DNA from: Astragalus membranaceus
Taxonomy: Eukaryota > Streptophyta > Magnoliopsida > Fabales > Fabaceae
Direction: 5' to 3'
Length of the DNA stretch: 64,000 bases
NCBI GenBank assembly: GCA_039519185.1
Contig: CM076849.1
Location: forward strand, 58,539,087-58,603,086
This document shows, piece by piece, positions 1 through 11,360 of this stretch. Below the pieces are notes generated by a model. It was not told the DNA's origin. It made no database searches and saw only the letters and a list, made by a program, of their open reading frames with translations. The translations under genes were made by a program, and so were the position numbers. The first letter of the stretch is position 1; every line of letters starts with the position of its first letter.

Positions 1-912
1 GCTCCATTTGATTAAATCAGAGGAACTAGCACCACCAGCTTTAATTTCGTGTGTTTTTGCAAAAATTTCATATGAGCAACATTGAGTCCTCTTCATCCAG
101 TTATGAGGGTTCCGTTTCTGCAACTTCTCAATACCTTCAAAGTGTGCAAGCTACTTGGAGGGATCCACCAAAAAGAATAAATTGTATAAAATGAAGTGGT
201 CTTAGGTGTTGTTGCGAGAAGACAACCGTTGTGTACATTGCCAAGACATAGGTTAACATGAATAGATAATTTTATGGGTATTCCTTTTTTTAAGGTAATG
301 GGTGTCTTTAAAGTAATTCACTTCATGTTGGAGAAGCTAACATGACCTTATAAGTTTGAGTTTCCGGTATTTGCGTTGGAGAAGCTACGGGAAGCAAAAG
401 GAACTTGGAGAATTTCTGGTTTTTTTTCTGGGAGTGAAAAGTTAACGTTGCTAATGGTTTCTGGGAGGGACTATAGTGTCCTCCTTTAATATTGTATGCA
501 ATAATAGTACTCATATGGCTTCTTAAAACAAGTAGAGATGAAAATAATGGGACACATGGGAAAAAGTTCATACCAACTCAGCACGAAAATAGAACTAACA
601 GAAGACTATCAAAGGGACTAAGGTGTGTCTTGTTTGTAAATGTCAATAACTAATTTTGATATTAATTATTCTCGAAGATCAAATTAAGCACCGAAATTTT
701 TATCCGGACCAAATTATGCATTCACTCATTCATAAAGATGAGAATAAAGGAGGTGTTAATAGCTCCTTCCTAAACTGAACATACATTTATACAAAGCACA
801 AGACAATTTTTGTTCTCCGTAATTCTTTATTCCCTTTAATAAAGAACACAATTAAATACTAGCTTTTTGTTGGAGTTGATTGGAATTGAGAATCTTGAAG
901 AAGTCTTATATT
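1..912. other. AT-rich intergenic DNA, no gene seen
   Basis: No frame here looks like a gene. The longest open stretch, on the minus strand near 323-571, has no recognisable domain and low-complexity composition. The last 30 bases lead into the first copy of the tandem duplication. Confidence 0.5.
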
Positions 913-1861
913 GCCTATTTTTTGAAGAAAGAGAGGATATATATATATATATATATGCTCAAGTTTTTCTTTATAAAATACACAAGTAAAAAACACTTTA
1001 AGTTTGTATTTAACTATTTCTCTCTCTTATTCTCCTGTCTTAGAGTGTTATGAGGTGTAATTAAATATTTACTTTGGAGAGTGTAGGTGTACTAGGGTTA
1101 TTGAGTGTTTGAGAGAAATCTATATGTAAATGGTTTGTGGCTTTTTGCACGTTTTGAAGTTTGTAAAGTTAAATTCTCGTATTTCAATTAAGGTTATTTT
1201 ATTTCTCTTGTTTTTCTCAACACTTTCAAAGATATCGCGTTTCACACAAGCCTTGAAAAGTACGAGAAGTAAATAACCAGCAATTAAAGGAACTTGGAAC
1301 CTATACTAATAGTCTGATACTATATTGTTTATGGTCACGTATCCAGAAATTTCTATTATCGGGGGCAAAAAAATAGCCTATAATATTTTCTCAAAAAAAT
1401 ATTGTAAGTTTTTACAATATAGATAATTTTACTACACAAAAAATCATAAAATACCTACATTTCTATAAATTATATAGCTACAGGTAAAATTAGTGTCAAC
1501 TTATCCTCTTTTTTTTTTGGCAAAAGAAGGAAAGAAGCCTCATTAAAACCTTCTGATGTTAAAAAAAATATCGAGAAGGAAAATGAGTACTTCCCCTGAT
1601 TTTATTCAAAAAAAGAGAAAAAAGAGAAAAAAGAAAGAAGACAGAAGAGAGGCCAAGGGGGGACTAGACCAAAACTCTTGGCAAGAATAGAAACTAATGT
1701 CAAAGCATAGACGGTCCTAACCAGAAGACCCCCTAGAACAATCTATCCTAAAGAAAAATAATAAGACAGTTTAAATGACTAAAATACAAAACCAGATCAA
1801 AAGGAGACAGAAAATTTGTTTTTGAACGAGTATTATATCTTTTTTTTTATTTCTTGTAAAT
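913..1861. repeat. Tandem duplication, copy 1 (about 0.95 kb)
   Basis: This block is repeated directly after itself. Both copies begin with a GCCTA motif followed by TTTTTTGAAGAAAGAG, an AT dinucleotide run, a TATA-like box (TTTATAAAATACAC) and a shared CT-rich stretch. Both end with a T-rich run and TTTCTTGTAAATG. The layout (TATA box, CT-rich leader, then an A/T-rich tail) resembles an LTR plus adjoining sequence, but no TG...CA ends or primer-binding site were found. A reversed LINE-type tail lies inside. Confidence 0.75.
1509..1825 (-). mobile_element. 5'-truncated LINE-type tail, copy 1
   Basis: Read on the minus strand this ends in GGCTTCTTTCCTTCTTTTGCC followed by a poly(A) (poly(T) at about 1510 on the plus strand), which is a typical plant LINE 3' end. 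The motif GGGGACTAGACCAAAAC is shared with the LINE-like insertion at 62006-63690, so both derive from related non-LTR elements. No coding sequence survives and no clean target-site duplication was found. Confidence 0.45.
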
Positions 1862-2890
1862 GCCTAATTTTTTGAAGAAAGAGGGGATATATATATATAT
1901 ATATATATATATGCTCAAGTTCTTCTTTATAAAATACACAGGTAAAAAACACTTTAAGTTTGTATTTAACTATTTCTCTCTCTTATTCTCCTGTCTTAGA
2001 GTGTTATGAGGTGTAATTAAATATTTACTTTGGAGAGTGTAGATGTACTAGGGTCGTTGAGTGTTTGAGAGAAATCTATATGTCAATGATTTGTGGTTTT
2101 TTGCACGTTTGTAAAGTTAAATTCTCGTATTTCAATTATGGTTATTTTATTTCTCTTGTTTTTCTCAACACTTTTAAAGATATCGCGTTTCACACAAGCC
2201 TTGAAAAGTACGAGAAGTAAATTACCAACAATTAGACAGAGAAGTAAAAAAAGGATATTATTGGTATGTATGTAAGCGAGAGAAATGGGCGGGGCGCTAG
2301 CGCCTAGCGTTGGTGATGGAACTTGGAACATATACTAATAGTCTGATACTATATCGTTGATGGTCACGGATTCAGAAATTTTTATTACTAGGGGCAAAAA
2401 GTAGCCTATAATATTTTCTCAAAAAAATATTGTAAGTTTTTACAATATAGATAATTTTACTACACAAAAAATCATAAAATACCTACATTTCTGTAAATTA
2501 TATAGCTAAACAGGTAAAATTAGTGTCAACTTTTCCTCTTTTTTATTCTTTTTTTTTGGTAAAAGAAGGAAAGAAGCCTCATTAAAACTTTCTGATGTTA
2601 AAAAATATATCGAGAAGGAAAATGAGTATTTCCCCTGATTTTATTCAAAAAAAGAGAAAAAAGAAAGAAGACAGAAGAGAGGTAATGGGGGACTAGACCA
2701 AAACCCTTGGAAAGAATAGAAACCAATGTCAAAGGATAGGCGGTCCCAACCAGAAGACCCCCTAGAACAATCTATCCTAAAGAAAAATAATAAGACAGTT
2801 TAAACGACTAAAATACAAAATCAGATCAAAAAGAGACAAAATTTGTTTTTGAACGAGTATTATATCTTTTTTTTTTCATTTCTTGTAAAT
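1862..2890. repeat. Tandem duplication, copy 2 (about 1.03 kb)
   Basis: Second copy of the block starting at 913. It differs by scattered substitutions, a longer AT run, and about 80 extra bases near 2237-2320 that include the palindrome GGGCGCTAGCGCC. The breakpoints fall at a TGCCT/TGTCT motif, so short microhomology may have mediated the duplication. The reversed LINE-type tail is duplicated here too (about 2540-2850). Confidence 0.75.
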
Positions 2891-3271
2891 GTCTATGCTT
2901 GGTTTAAAAAATTATCTTATGGAACCACCCTTATTTTTTTTATACGAGCAAAATAAATTTGTTATGTATATTTGCAAGCAAATTAATTTTTCAAGTGGGG
3001 ACAATTGTCCCGGATTATGCAAGGTGCATCCGCCCCTGATTGTTGATGCTTCCGTTGCATTACATCAGATATCAGATAATATCATCAAATGCAATTCATA
3101 TCGATATCACACATAGTTCAAAACAAAAGTCCATAAAAGCAGCAACAACCTTTTAATCAATCACCAATATCTATGATGGCATCAAACCAATGAGACAAAA
3201 CAAGATATGACGTTCCCCGTGTTCATTGAGCGGTGTCAATTTGCATTATACTGTACCTATAGTATATAATA

Positions 3272-3556
3272 CTACCTCTCTCCCATTTTATAAGCTGTTT
3301 TAGCAAAATCAATTTGTCCCTAAATTAATTATTGTTTTACATTTTCAAGAAAGCATCTAATATGCTTTTCCATTAATGCCCTTAGTAATCATTCCAATTT
3401 TTTACATTTAATAAATAATTCACGTTTATCTATGTAGAGAGATAAAAAGTTAAATGGTAATTTAGACAACACTTTTTATAAAATCTAGACTACCAATCAT
3501 TTTTTTTAATATATGTGCAACAATCTTAAACTACATATAAAATAGGACGGAGGTAG
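3272..3556. mobile_element. Stowaway-type MITE
   Basis: The 285 bp segment has terminal inverted repeats: CTACCTCTCTCCCATTTTAT on the left and a right end that reverse-complements to CTACCTCCGTCCTATTTTAT. It is flanked by TA on both sides (3270-3271 and 3557-3558). Inverted repeats starting CTCCCTCCGTCC-like and a TA duplication define Stowaway (Tc1/mariner-derived) MITEs. It has no coding capacity. Confidence 0.85.
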
Positions 3557-3677
3557 TAGAAGTTATCGATAATTTACGTTAGTAGAATAATGTGAATGAT
3601 AAGCGACAACACTCTAGTTGGCACTTAGTGCATCGTGTTTTCAATTCATCAATCGTGTGGTGGCAATAAAACGGGCC

Positions 3678-5135
3678 TAGCCCAAAATAAAAAAGAATTT
3701 ACCAAAATAGAACATCTTTTAGATTCATTACCAAAGTAGAACATTTTTTTTAGGCTAGAAGTCGCCCCCTGTGGTAGCGACTTCTACACTGCACTTTTGC
3801 AATTTTTTTTGGTTTTACAGTGCAGAAGTCGCCCCCAGTGAGAGAGACTTCTGAACTGTATTTTTTTATTTTTCAATTTCTTTTATATTAATATATATAA
3901 ACCTAATTAAATTCTATAATTAATTTTAAAAATTAGTTTTGTTATTTCTAAAATAATTAGATAATTAATGATTAAAAATAATAATTTACTCTATATAGAA
4001 ATATGGAAATAACTACATATTTCCATAACCGTTGCGAACGTCGCGAACGCAACCGTAATCGTAATCGGCGTGCGACACCAACTCAACGGGCGACCCAAAT
4101 TCCCCAAAGCTTTCATGAAGTCGCCCCCTGTGAATAGTGCATAGTGCAGCGTGCAAGATCTTGACCATTTATTAGTGTCGGCAAGATCTTGACCGTTTAT
4201 TAGTGTCGGCAAGATCTTGACCGTTTATTAGTGTCGGCAAGATCTTGACCATTTATTAGTGGTGTTGTTATAATTTTTTGATGAGGTTTGACTTGTTTTT
4301 TATTTTCTGTCGTAATTTTCGCATTATACGGCTAGCAGCGACGACAATATGTTCTATAATCTGTTTGGTGTCCACTCTGGTACCCTTGAATCAGTTGCAT
4401 ATCTTTGGAGGCTTAAGGAGCAGACTGGCGCTAATTCCTCGTCGCTTAATCAATACGAACAACCACCTGCACCGATCCCGACTGATGAAGAAATACCAAC
4501 AGCACAAAAGCTTTCAAGGCGGAATCTTCGACCACCACCATGTGGAACAAGCCATGACCAGACTGGCCACCACCATGTGGAGTTGCCGACACTAATAAAT
4601 GGTCAAGATCTTTTTATAACTCATCACGGTAGTTTTATACCTCTTCTACACGGTAGATATTTTTTTTTAAAATAAAAAAATAAAAAAATGTGATTAAAAG
4701 TGGTCAAAACATAATAAAAACTAATTTTTTACATTACAAAACAAACAGTGTTTTTGGTGTTTTTTTCAATGGTCTTGATATTGCCGACACTTTTAGACGC
4801 ACGAGATCTTACCGACAATTTTAAATACATTAATGTGTTCAAATATTTTTTTATCACCATAATATTTATAATTAATTTAGAAATTAATAATATTAATTTT
4901 CTAAATTAATTAATATAAATTTATTTAAATTAATATAAAGAGGAAAACAAAATTAACAGTTCAGAAGTCACCCTGGGGGCGGCTTCTGAACATCAAAATT
5001 AAAAAATTTTGCAAAAATGCAGTCTAGAAGTCGTTTCCCTAGGAGGTGACTTCTGACCTAATTTTTGGATGTGTTCTAGTTTGATAAATAATCTAAAAAA
5101 GATATTATTTTGGTAAATAATTTTTTTTTGGGCTA
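3678..5135. mobile_element. Non-autonomous DNA element with long terminal inverted repeats
   Basis: The left end (TAGCCCAAAA, then TTTACCAAAATAGAACATC) is matched in inverted form by the right end (TTTGGTAAATAA...TTTTGGGCTA), and similarity runs about 130-150 bp inward on both sides. Each arm carries two hairpins built on AGAAGTCGC: 3757-3785 and 3823-3853 on the left, 4959-4991 and 5026-5054 on the right. The centre has no convincing transposase frame; the open frames around 4278-4675 overlap in two registers and show no domain I recognise. The target-site duplication is not clear. A MULE-like origin is the best guess. Confidence 0.6.
4153..4264. repeat. Four tandem copies of a 28-bp unit
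   Basis: The unit GCAAGATCTTGACCGTTTAT plus TAGTGTCG is repeated four times with one or two changes. A single inverted copy lies at 4584-4610 inside the same element, so this is a short array plus a distant inverted partner. Confidence 0.85.
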
Positions 5136-5413
5136 CACTGATATTTTTGCCTCGTGTGGTGACTTCAGACTTGACTTGGGTATCTTTGCTGGATTCTACT
5201 CTGTGTGTTTTGTTTTTGACAAAGATTCTATTTTGCATTTGATTCTTTTGGTATCTTTTATTCTTGTTTTCCATTTACTATAAAATTTGCGAGCATCAAA
5301 TCACATCAAAAACAAATTCCATACGAAGACAAAATTTATCATCATACTCTGGTTGATTGTCAAAAAAAAATCATATGGTTGACTTATTTAAAATTTATGT
5401 AATAAATCAACTA

Positions 5414-5697
5414 CTCACTTTGTTCATATTATACGACATTTTGGCAATTTCATATAAATTAAGAAAAATAGTTAATTTTGTTTGGGAAAGAGAAATTTTG
5501 AGTTACTTTACAAAATTATTCCTTATTAATGATATTTGGAAGATAAATTAATAGAATTGGAATAAGAGAGATTATGAAATGATGAATGGTATAATAGGAA
5601 AAAAAACATCAATTATGCATTGGTATTGTTAAACGTCATATAATATGGAACAACTTTTTTTGTGACTAAAGCGACATATAATATGGGACAGAGGGAG
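5414..5697. mobile_element. Stowaway-like MITE
   Basis: The left end CTCACTTTGTTCATATTATA pairs with a right end whose reverse complement is CTCCCTCTGTCCCATATTAT. TA flanks both sides (5412-5413 and 5698-5699). Length 284 bp, AT-rich interior, no coding capacity. Confidence 0.78.
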
Positions 5698-5699
5698 TA

Positions 5700-6539
5700 G
5701 CATTTATGAAATCCTTGCAAATGTATTTACATATTTGTTCTGTGGAGCAACATAGAGGAAATGGGCAGAGCCAAGCTAGCACAAAATGGATTTATCATTT
5801 TAATAAATCCTTGATTATTTTTTGATTTAATGGCTGTGGTTTTGGGACAATCAGAGTAGGTTGCCCGAAACCGTTTTTTTGCCTACGTTATCTAGCAGCT
5901 TACAACATCGTCACGTGTAACGAATATCTACACACTGAACAAAACCAAAAGATCACCGATATTCATATCTATTTTATGTTTTTTAAACAAATTAATTATA
6001 ATAGACGAGAAAAAGAGACACCAACCCCAAAGATAAATGGTCAAAACTGCAATTTAGCCGCAATTTTATAACAAATATTATGTTTTAAGCTAAATAGCTA
6101 GATTCAACATTTAGAGCCTATGTTTTAACAGATTCAACACATCAACACATCAGTTTCAACAGAGGTAGATTCGACAGAACTAGATTCAACAGGGTTTTAA
6201 GAGAAAATCAATTTCTTACTCACAAGCAAGCAACAATGTTAGATTCGCTAATGACAACAGTGTAGAGGAAGAAAGAGGTACCTAGCGAACAGAGGGAAGT
6301 AGCAAGGTCGCGAGTCGCTGATGACTAGTGACAGTGATGATGAGTCGCCGATGACTGATGACAGTGATGATGAGTCGCCGGACGGAGATGAGTGATGATT
6401 AGAGTCGCCGATAAGTGGAGAGGGAGAAGGAGAAGCAGGGAGAGCGGCGCTAGGGTTGGAGAGAGTGTGGTGCTTCTGTTTGTGGTTTGACGAAGTGGAA
6501 GTGTGGAACGTCAAACGTGTGTAGTGTGTTGTGTGCGTT
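5700..6539. other. Intergenic DNA; low-complexity frame only
   Basis: No supported gene. A minus-strand open frame (about 6248-6514) encodes a Ser/Pro-rich repeat from a duplicated GATGACTGATGACAGTGATG motif and is best read as simple sequence. Confidence 0.4.
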
Positions 6540-6793
6540 TTAATTTTTTTTAGGAATATAGTTTTATTAGGAACGTGTGTGGTGGTGGTGGAGTGGAGTT
6601 AGGAATATAGTTTTTTTTGTTAAAATTGAAAATTACAAAAAAAACTAATCGGGCCAGCCCGGCCCAGCCCATATATAAGATCAGGTCGATCGGGCCGGGC
6701 CAAAAAAGATACCGTTGATTTTGGGCCTCTATTTTTAGAGCCCAGCCCAACCAAAAAATCGAGCCACTGGGCTGGCCAAAATTGACAGCTCTA
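6540..6793. mobile_element. hAT-type element, right end only (left end lost)
   Basis: The right end reads TTGACAGCTCTA, the inverted form of the hAT terminus TAGAGCTGTCAA seen at both ends of the element at 13310-13939. It is preceded by the same GGGCC/GGCCC-rich subterminal block. No left terminus and no partner for the expected 8-bp duplication (GCTACAGC) was found upstream, so the element is truncated. The left boundary is approximate. It is inserted in, or abuts, a gypsy gag remnant. Confidence 0.65.
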
Positions 6794-7329
6794 GCTACAG
6801 CATTGGATGCTACAACATTGATGGTGCTGAGATTCTTTATCATGTTGATAAGGGAAGCTACCTGAGCTGATAGGACTGATACTGATTTCATGAACCCCAG
6901 CTATCTTCTTTTGAGTACTGGCCCTTTCTGTGGGCCAACTGTAGCTGTTGGTTGCAATTCTTTCTATCAGTTCATATATGCTTCATTGTATGAGGAATTT
7001 AATAGTACTCCTCCAGATGATGCATCCAACATGAATCTGATTTGTGGATCTAAACCATTTTAGAATGTTTCCATTTGGATAATGACAGGTATTCCATGGT
7101 GTGGACATTTTCTCAGCAATTCCTTCCATCTTTCCCATGCTTCAAACAGTGACTCATATTCTTTTTGTTTAAAAGAAGTGATATCATTCCTCATCCTGAC
7201 ATTTTTGATAGGTAGAAAATATTTTGCCAAATATTTTTGAGTCATCTCATTCCAAGTGGTGATAGAGTTAGGCTCTAAAGAGTTTAGCCAAGCCTTATGA
7301 ACTGAGGTGTTCGACCTTGGAGCGGGCAC
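6794..7329 (-). pseudogene. Ty3/gypsy gag fragment (Tat/Athila-like)
   Basis: The minus strand encodes a retrotransposon gag (capsid) segment, including AWLNSLEPNSITTWNEMTQK, then RNDITSFKQ, LFEAWERWKELLRKCPHHG and a downstream VASLINMIKNL piece. This order matches the capsid domain of plant Tat/Athila-type gypsy elements, which packages element RNA in cytoplasmic particles. An in-frame stop follows QMETF and the reading continues as NGLDPQIRFML, so it is broken. No protease, reverse transcriptase or integrase follows. The 3' side is cut by the hAT remnant and the 5' side ends near an LTR-like block. Confidence 0.8.
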
Positions 7330-7353
7330 GAGTAGTCGAGTTCTTAGTCTGAA

Positions 7354-7711
7354 TGTATAAACTGATAAGGTGAGCGATATCTGGTTGTCACCTAGTCCGG
7401 CCCGGGTACCTGCAATAACACTCTGACGCCCAAGTTAGTGGAGTAAGAGTTTAAGCAGAGTAACAATATGGGTCGATTATTTGTCTACCTGTTAGTGGGA
7501 GAAGTGCCCCTTTATATAGCATCAGAGGGGCAGCGCTGGCCATTGGATTAGCGTGGTCGATATCGACCGTCGATCAATCGAGCCTCAACGAAGGTAGATC
7601 TGAGCCGTTGATCTTAGTGGACTGAAGGCACAGTCACTATTTCTCCATTTTGGTAATGGGCTGATCTTGGTCAGTCCTGCATCGGATTGGGCTTCGGCCC
7701 AGTCCAGAACA
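7354..7711 (-). repeat. LTR-like block, minus strand
   Basis: On the minus strand this contains a TATA-like GCTATATAAAGG (about 7509-7520), then a leader that ends near ATTGCA (7411) or TTATACA (7354). A candidate TG start (TGTTCTGGACTGGGCC) lies at 7711 and is immediately preceded by GTTTGGGGGGCAAC, a plausible polypurine tract. That would make this a 3' LTR of a minus-strand element whose body lies to the right. No primer-binding site starting TGG was found after either possible end, so the exact LTR limits are uncertain. Confidence 0.45.
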
Positions 7712-8054
7712 GTTGCCCCCCAAACCGAAGCCGTCCAGAGGAGCGGGTTCAGGCTTGAGAACGTTTTCCCCCAATGGAGCGGACCAGTCGTTGCGCGGCC
7801 ACCTGCGCTGAGGCGACTTGCTGTGCTTTTTCACGTCTGCGCGACACGTCCCTTTTTTGGTGACGTGGCAGTCAATCTTTGACTGATATGACGTTTTGGC
7901 TTTCAATGTCTGATTTTGACTGATATGACGTTTCGCTTTTGATGTGATGGAAGAACGTTTCACGTTTTTCCAATGGGGCGTGTAATGATGTTGGTTCAAT
8001 TTCCAAGGAACTTTATTTAATGCTGAAGACGAAGGGTCGTGTTGCATCGATTTT

Positions 8055-10368
8055 TTGCCTGGTCTCCTTATATATAGGGTTCTCATTCCTCCGTTTGTGC
8101 TCTACTTTCGCATTAGTTGCTCTGAGAACGACTTGCGTTCTTCGGCGAGCGACCAGGGTTCTGGTAAGATTTCGGCGAGGTGCTCCCCGGTGAGCAACTT
8201 GACACTCCGGCGTGATTCTACTCAAGACCGTCTCTTCCTCGTGATTACTGGGTCGACGAGACTATCTCCAACTCTAGGTAATCAGCTCTCCACCACTCTT
8301 CAGTTTGGTCTTTTATTTTTATTTTGGTGAGGAGGGGGTGTCAGGTCCGGGGTCGACCTTGTCGCCTCCTTCTGCAAATTCTCGGTGGTCCTGACTCTCT
8401 TGCCCCCTCCTTACAGGGTAGTTTTCATTCAGGCGCGGACATTGTGATCGCCCAGTCGAGAGTGGAGTTATTAGTGAATCTCAATCTGAAGACTGTCCGC
8501 CAACGTCCTCTACTGACCTGTCTAGCTCGAGCACATCTTCCGAGAGTACTCCTTTCAACGACACTCCTACTCACCCTTTTCCCTTGAGGGCGCCTGACCC
8601 CGCCTCTTCCGCTGAACGGTCGTCCTCTCGAGGAACCGAAAACACTATTGAGCCTTCTGGCAACGAGGCCGCCCATTCTGAGCGGGGAGACGACCAAGTC
8701 GAAGAAGCTGAGGAACCGGATTGGGGCAGCGTCATTGGTGAAGATCGCTCTTGGGTATCGCAGGGCGTGATCGACAAAGTACCCTCGATACTCTGCCCTG
8801 GGGACGAGTTGCTGCAGTACTATGTGAAAATGGTAGGCGATCCGGGGTCAGATATGGGCGGTTGAAGGTCCCTCTGCGAACGAGCATGTGGCTGTTGTTC
8901 CGTCAACTTTAAAATTTATCATGTATTCGAACGTTTTACGAGACATGAGGGTCCGTCCACCATTCACCTCTTTTCAACAGTCCGTTCTTCGTTATTTGGG
9001 AGTCGCCCCATCCCAATTGCACCCTAATACCTGGGCGTTCATCAAAGTGTTCGAGCAACTCATGGGCGTGATGGGGCGTGAATGCTCTCGTTCTCTTTTT
9101 TTAAGATCTTTGAGATGAGTAGGCGGCCTGAACCTAAGAGCAACAGGAATTGGTGGGAGCACCTAAGCATTAAAGGTCAGCAAGACTTCAAAATTTTTAA
9201 GCCCTACTCTGACTCTTTAAAGCCTTGGAAGCATTCTTTCATGTGGGTCGTGCCTGTTTTTGTGAAAAGGCCCGCAAAACGGTCGGATCTCTGGATGCTC
9301 GAGGACGAGTGGGTAGCCTCAAATTTCCTATTGCGTGGACGTACGCGCATTATCGCCGTACCCTAGTTACTTAGAGGACCGGATGTCGACTTGGTGAGGA
9401 CGATCTGGAAACCCTAAGTTTACTTGAGAATATGGCCTCCTAGATGGATGAAGAGTTGACCAAGTGCTACCAACTGGCTCGGATAGAAACGACAACGAAT
9501 TCAAAGTCGCTCTTGGTGTGACCGGCTCTCTCTCATTTTTATTTTTACCTCTTTCGCTCTTGATGAGGATGATTTAAAAGTGTTTCTGACCGTTCTTCCT
9601 TTTCTTTGTAGGTGAAATGTCCGGCATGGGATATGAAGAACTTATGAGGAAGGCCAGGAAGGGAAGGAAACCACAACCCTGCCCCTTCAACGACTGTCAA
9701 TGTTCCTTCCTCGGGCGACGGGGAAACAAGTATTGGTGCAGGTAAAGGAGGCGACGCATTTTCGCCGTCCCTGGCCCTGGGAAGAAGAGGGATCGCCACC
9801 ATCACGTTGCTGGGACCAGTGGAAAAGACGCTGAGATCGACCCCCCGCACAAGAAGACCAAGGCAGTGAAGGAGGCTCAGAGGAGGTCGACCTCTAACCT
9901 GGACTTGGATGAGATCTCAGAGGCGGATTTCGTCAGCTTTTGCCAAGATCCTCTCCTCTTCATGGCTGAGGTAGCCAAGACTGGTTCTTGCCTGATTGCA
10001 AAACTTAAACAAGGGGAAGCGGATCGAACCGCAGGTAACCATCTTCTCGCTCAAAACTTGTGGTTAGAGAGTGATAATTTAGATAAAACCGATAAGCTAA
10101 ATCGTGCTTATGAATATATCTCAGAGTTGCAGGGGAGTTGGAATCCCTAAAGAAGAAGTATCAAGAATCTGAGGCCGCTCTCAAGCCCACTGCTGATGCT
10201 CTTACTGAGACAAAGAAGTCACTTGCCTCCACCACCAAAGAGCGGGATGATGCCCTGACCGCCCAAGCCGAAGCAGAGCGGAAGGCGCAGTTGGAGATGA
10301 CCAAGGTCAACGAGTCACTTGCCTCCGTAAACTTTGACATTTATTCCATAATAACTTATCTTACTTGA
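8055..10368 (+). pseudogene. Degenerate PF04195-type (putative gypsy-type transposon) protein gene
   Basis: A TATA box (TTATATATAG, 8068-8077) precedes a run of reading-frame blocks. The order is: an acidic Ser/Glu-rich N part (8584-8865), a block with VAPSQLHPNTWAFIKVFEQL (about 8890-9110), a block with LKPWKHSFMWVVPVFVK (9100-9365), and a charged coiled-coil tail rich in Glu/Lys/Ala (9866-10350). This order is typical of the plant family called putative gypsy type transposon (PF04195), found in LTR elements and often as an extra antisense ORF of Tat-lineage gypsy elements. Frames are interrupted by stops and shifts and some joins may be introns. The function of the family is not established. 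Confidence 0.65.
8068..8077 (+). promoter_or_regulatory. TATA box of the PF04195-type unit
   Basis: TTATATATAG lies about 30 bp upstream of a pyrimidine-rich leader and faces away from the LTR-like block at 7354-7711. Its placement suits a promoter for the plus-strand frame. Confidence 0.45.
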
Positions 10369-10738
10369 GACTGTATTAAAATAATGAAATTTAATATGTA
10401 GGACTTCTAAAAATAGGACATCACATCTAAATTTCGCACAGGGCACCCAAAATCTTAGGCACGACCCTGCCGCTCTTCAGAAGTAGAAGCTCGGGGTCTT
10501 GCTTGTCAACACGACTGAGATGGTGAAGTGTTTGTTTGACAAAAGACGGGGAAAACTAATAAGGATCTCAAAACTCCTCAAAACTCAACTCGTCCGTTTT
10601 ACTTGATTTTTGTCAAATGAGCACCAATAAAGTCACCATCTCGATCGTGATATAGAGTAAAATCGCGAGCTTCTGCTTTTGAGAGGAGACATCAAGTGTC
10701 GTTCAAATTTTGGATGACCTTTTGGTATATGAGATAAC

Positions 10739-11360
10739 GAGTTTGGTGAAAAATAAAATTAGTTTTGTGACAAAATACGTAAAGTGCGACACTAAGCAGT
10801 ATGTTTTAAGGTACTTTGGGGTTTAGAAAAAATTCAACTGTTCAAATAGGCAAAATAGTTTATCGATAATCGATTTTGTGAAAAATAAAATTAATTCTGT
10901 GACAAAATATGTAAAGTGCGGCGCTAAGCAGTGTGTTTTGGGGTACTTTGGGGTCTGAAAAAATTTTAAGTGTTCAAATACGCGAAGTTCGTTCCTCAAT
11001 AATCGGGTTGGTGGAAAAAATAGTTTAGTGAAAAAATAAGTAAAGTGTGACGCTAAGTAGTGTGTTTTGAGGTACTTTAGGGTCCTGATTTTTTTTTAAA
11101 TGTTCATATATGTGAAGTTCGTTCCTCAATAACAGGTTTGGTGAAAAAATTAATTTCTTGACAAAATACTAAAATGCGATTATAAGCAATGTGTTTTTGG
11201 GTACATTAAGATTTGGAAAAAAACTTCTAAGTGTTCAAATACTCAAAGTCCGTTCTTCAATAACCAGTTTGGTATAAAAAATCGTGACAAAAATGCAAAG
11301 AGCGACATTTAATAGTGTGTTTTGGGTAATTTAGTGTTTGGAAAACTTTTTAAGTACCAA
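10739..11360. repeat. Tandem array, about five units of roughly 130 bp
   Basis: Units start near 10739, 10868, 11004, 11137 and 11268. Each has GTTTGGTG-AAAA, a GTGACAAAAT motif, AAAGTGCGAC, AAGCAGTGTGTTTT, GGTACTTTGGGGT and AGTGTTCAAATA. Copies differ by substitutions and small indels, so the array is old. It may be the 3' untranslated part of the gypsy element to its left, or a small satellite. Confidence 0.8.
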
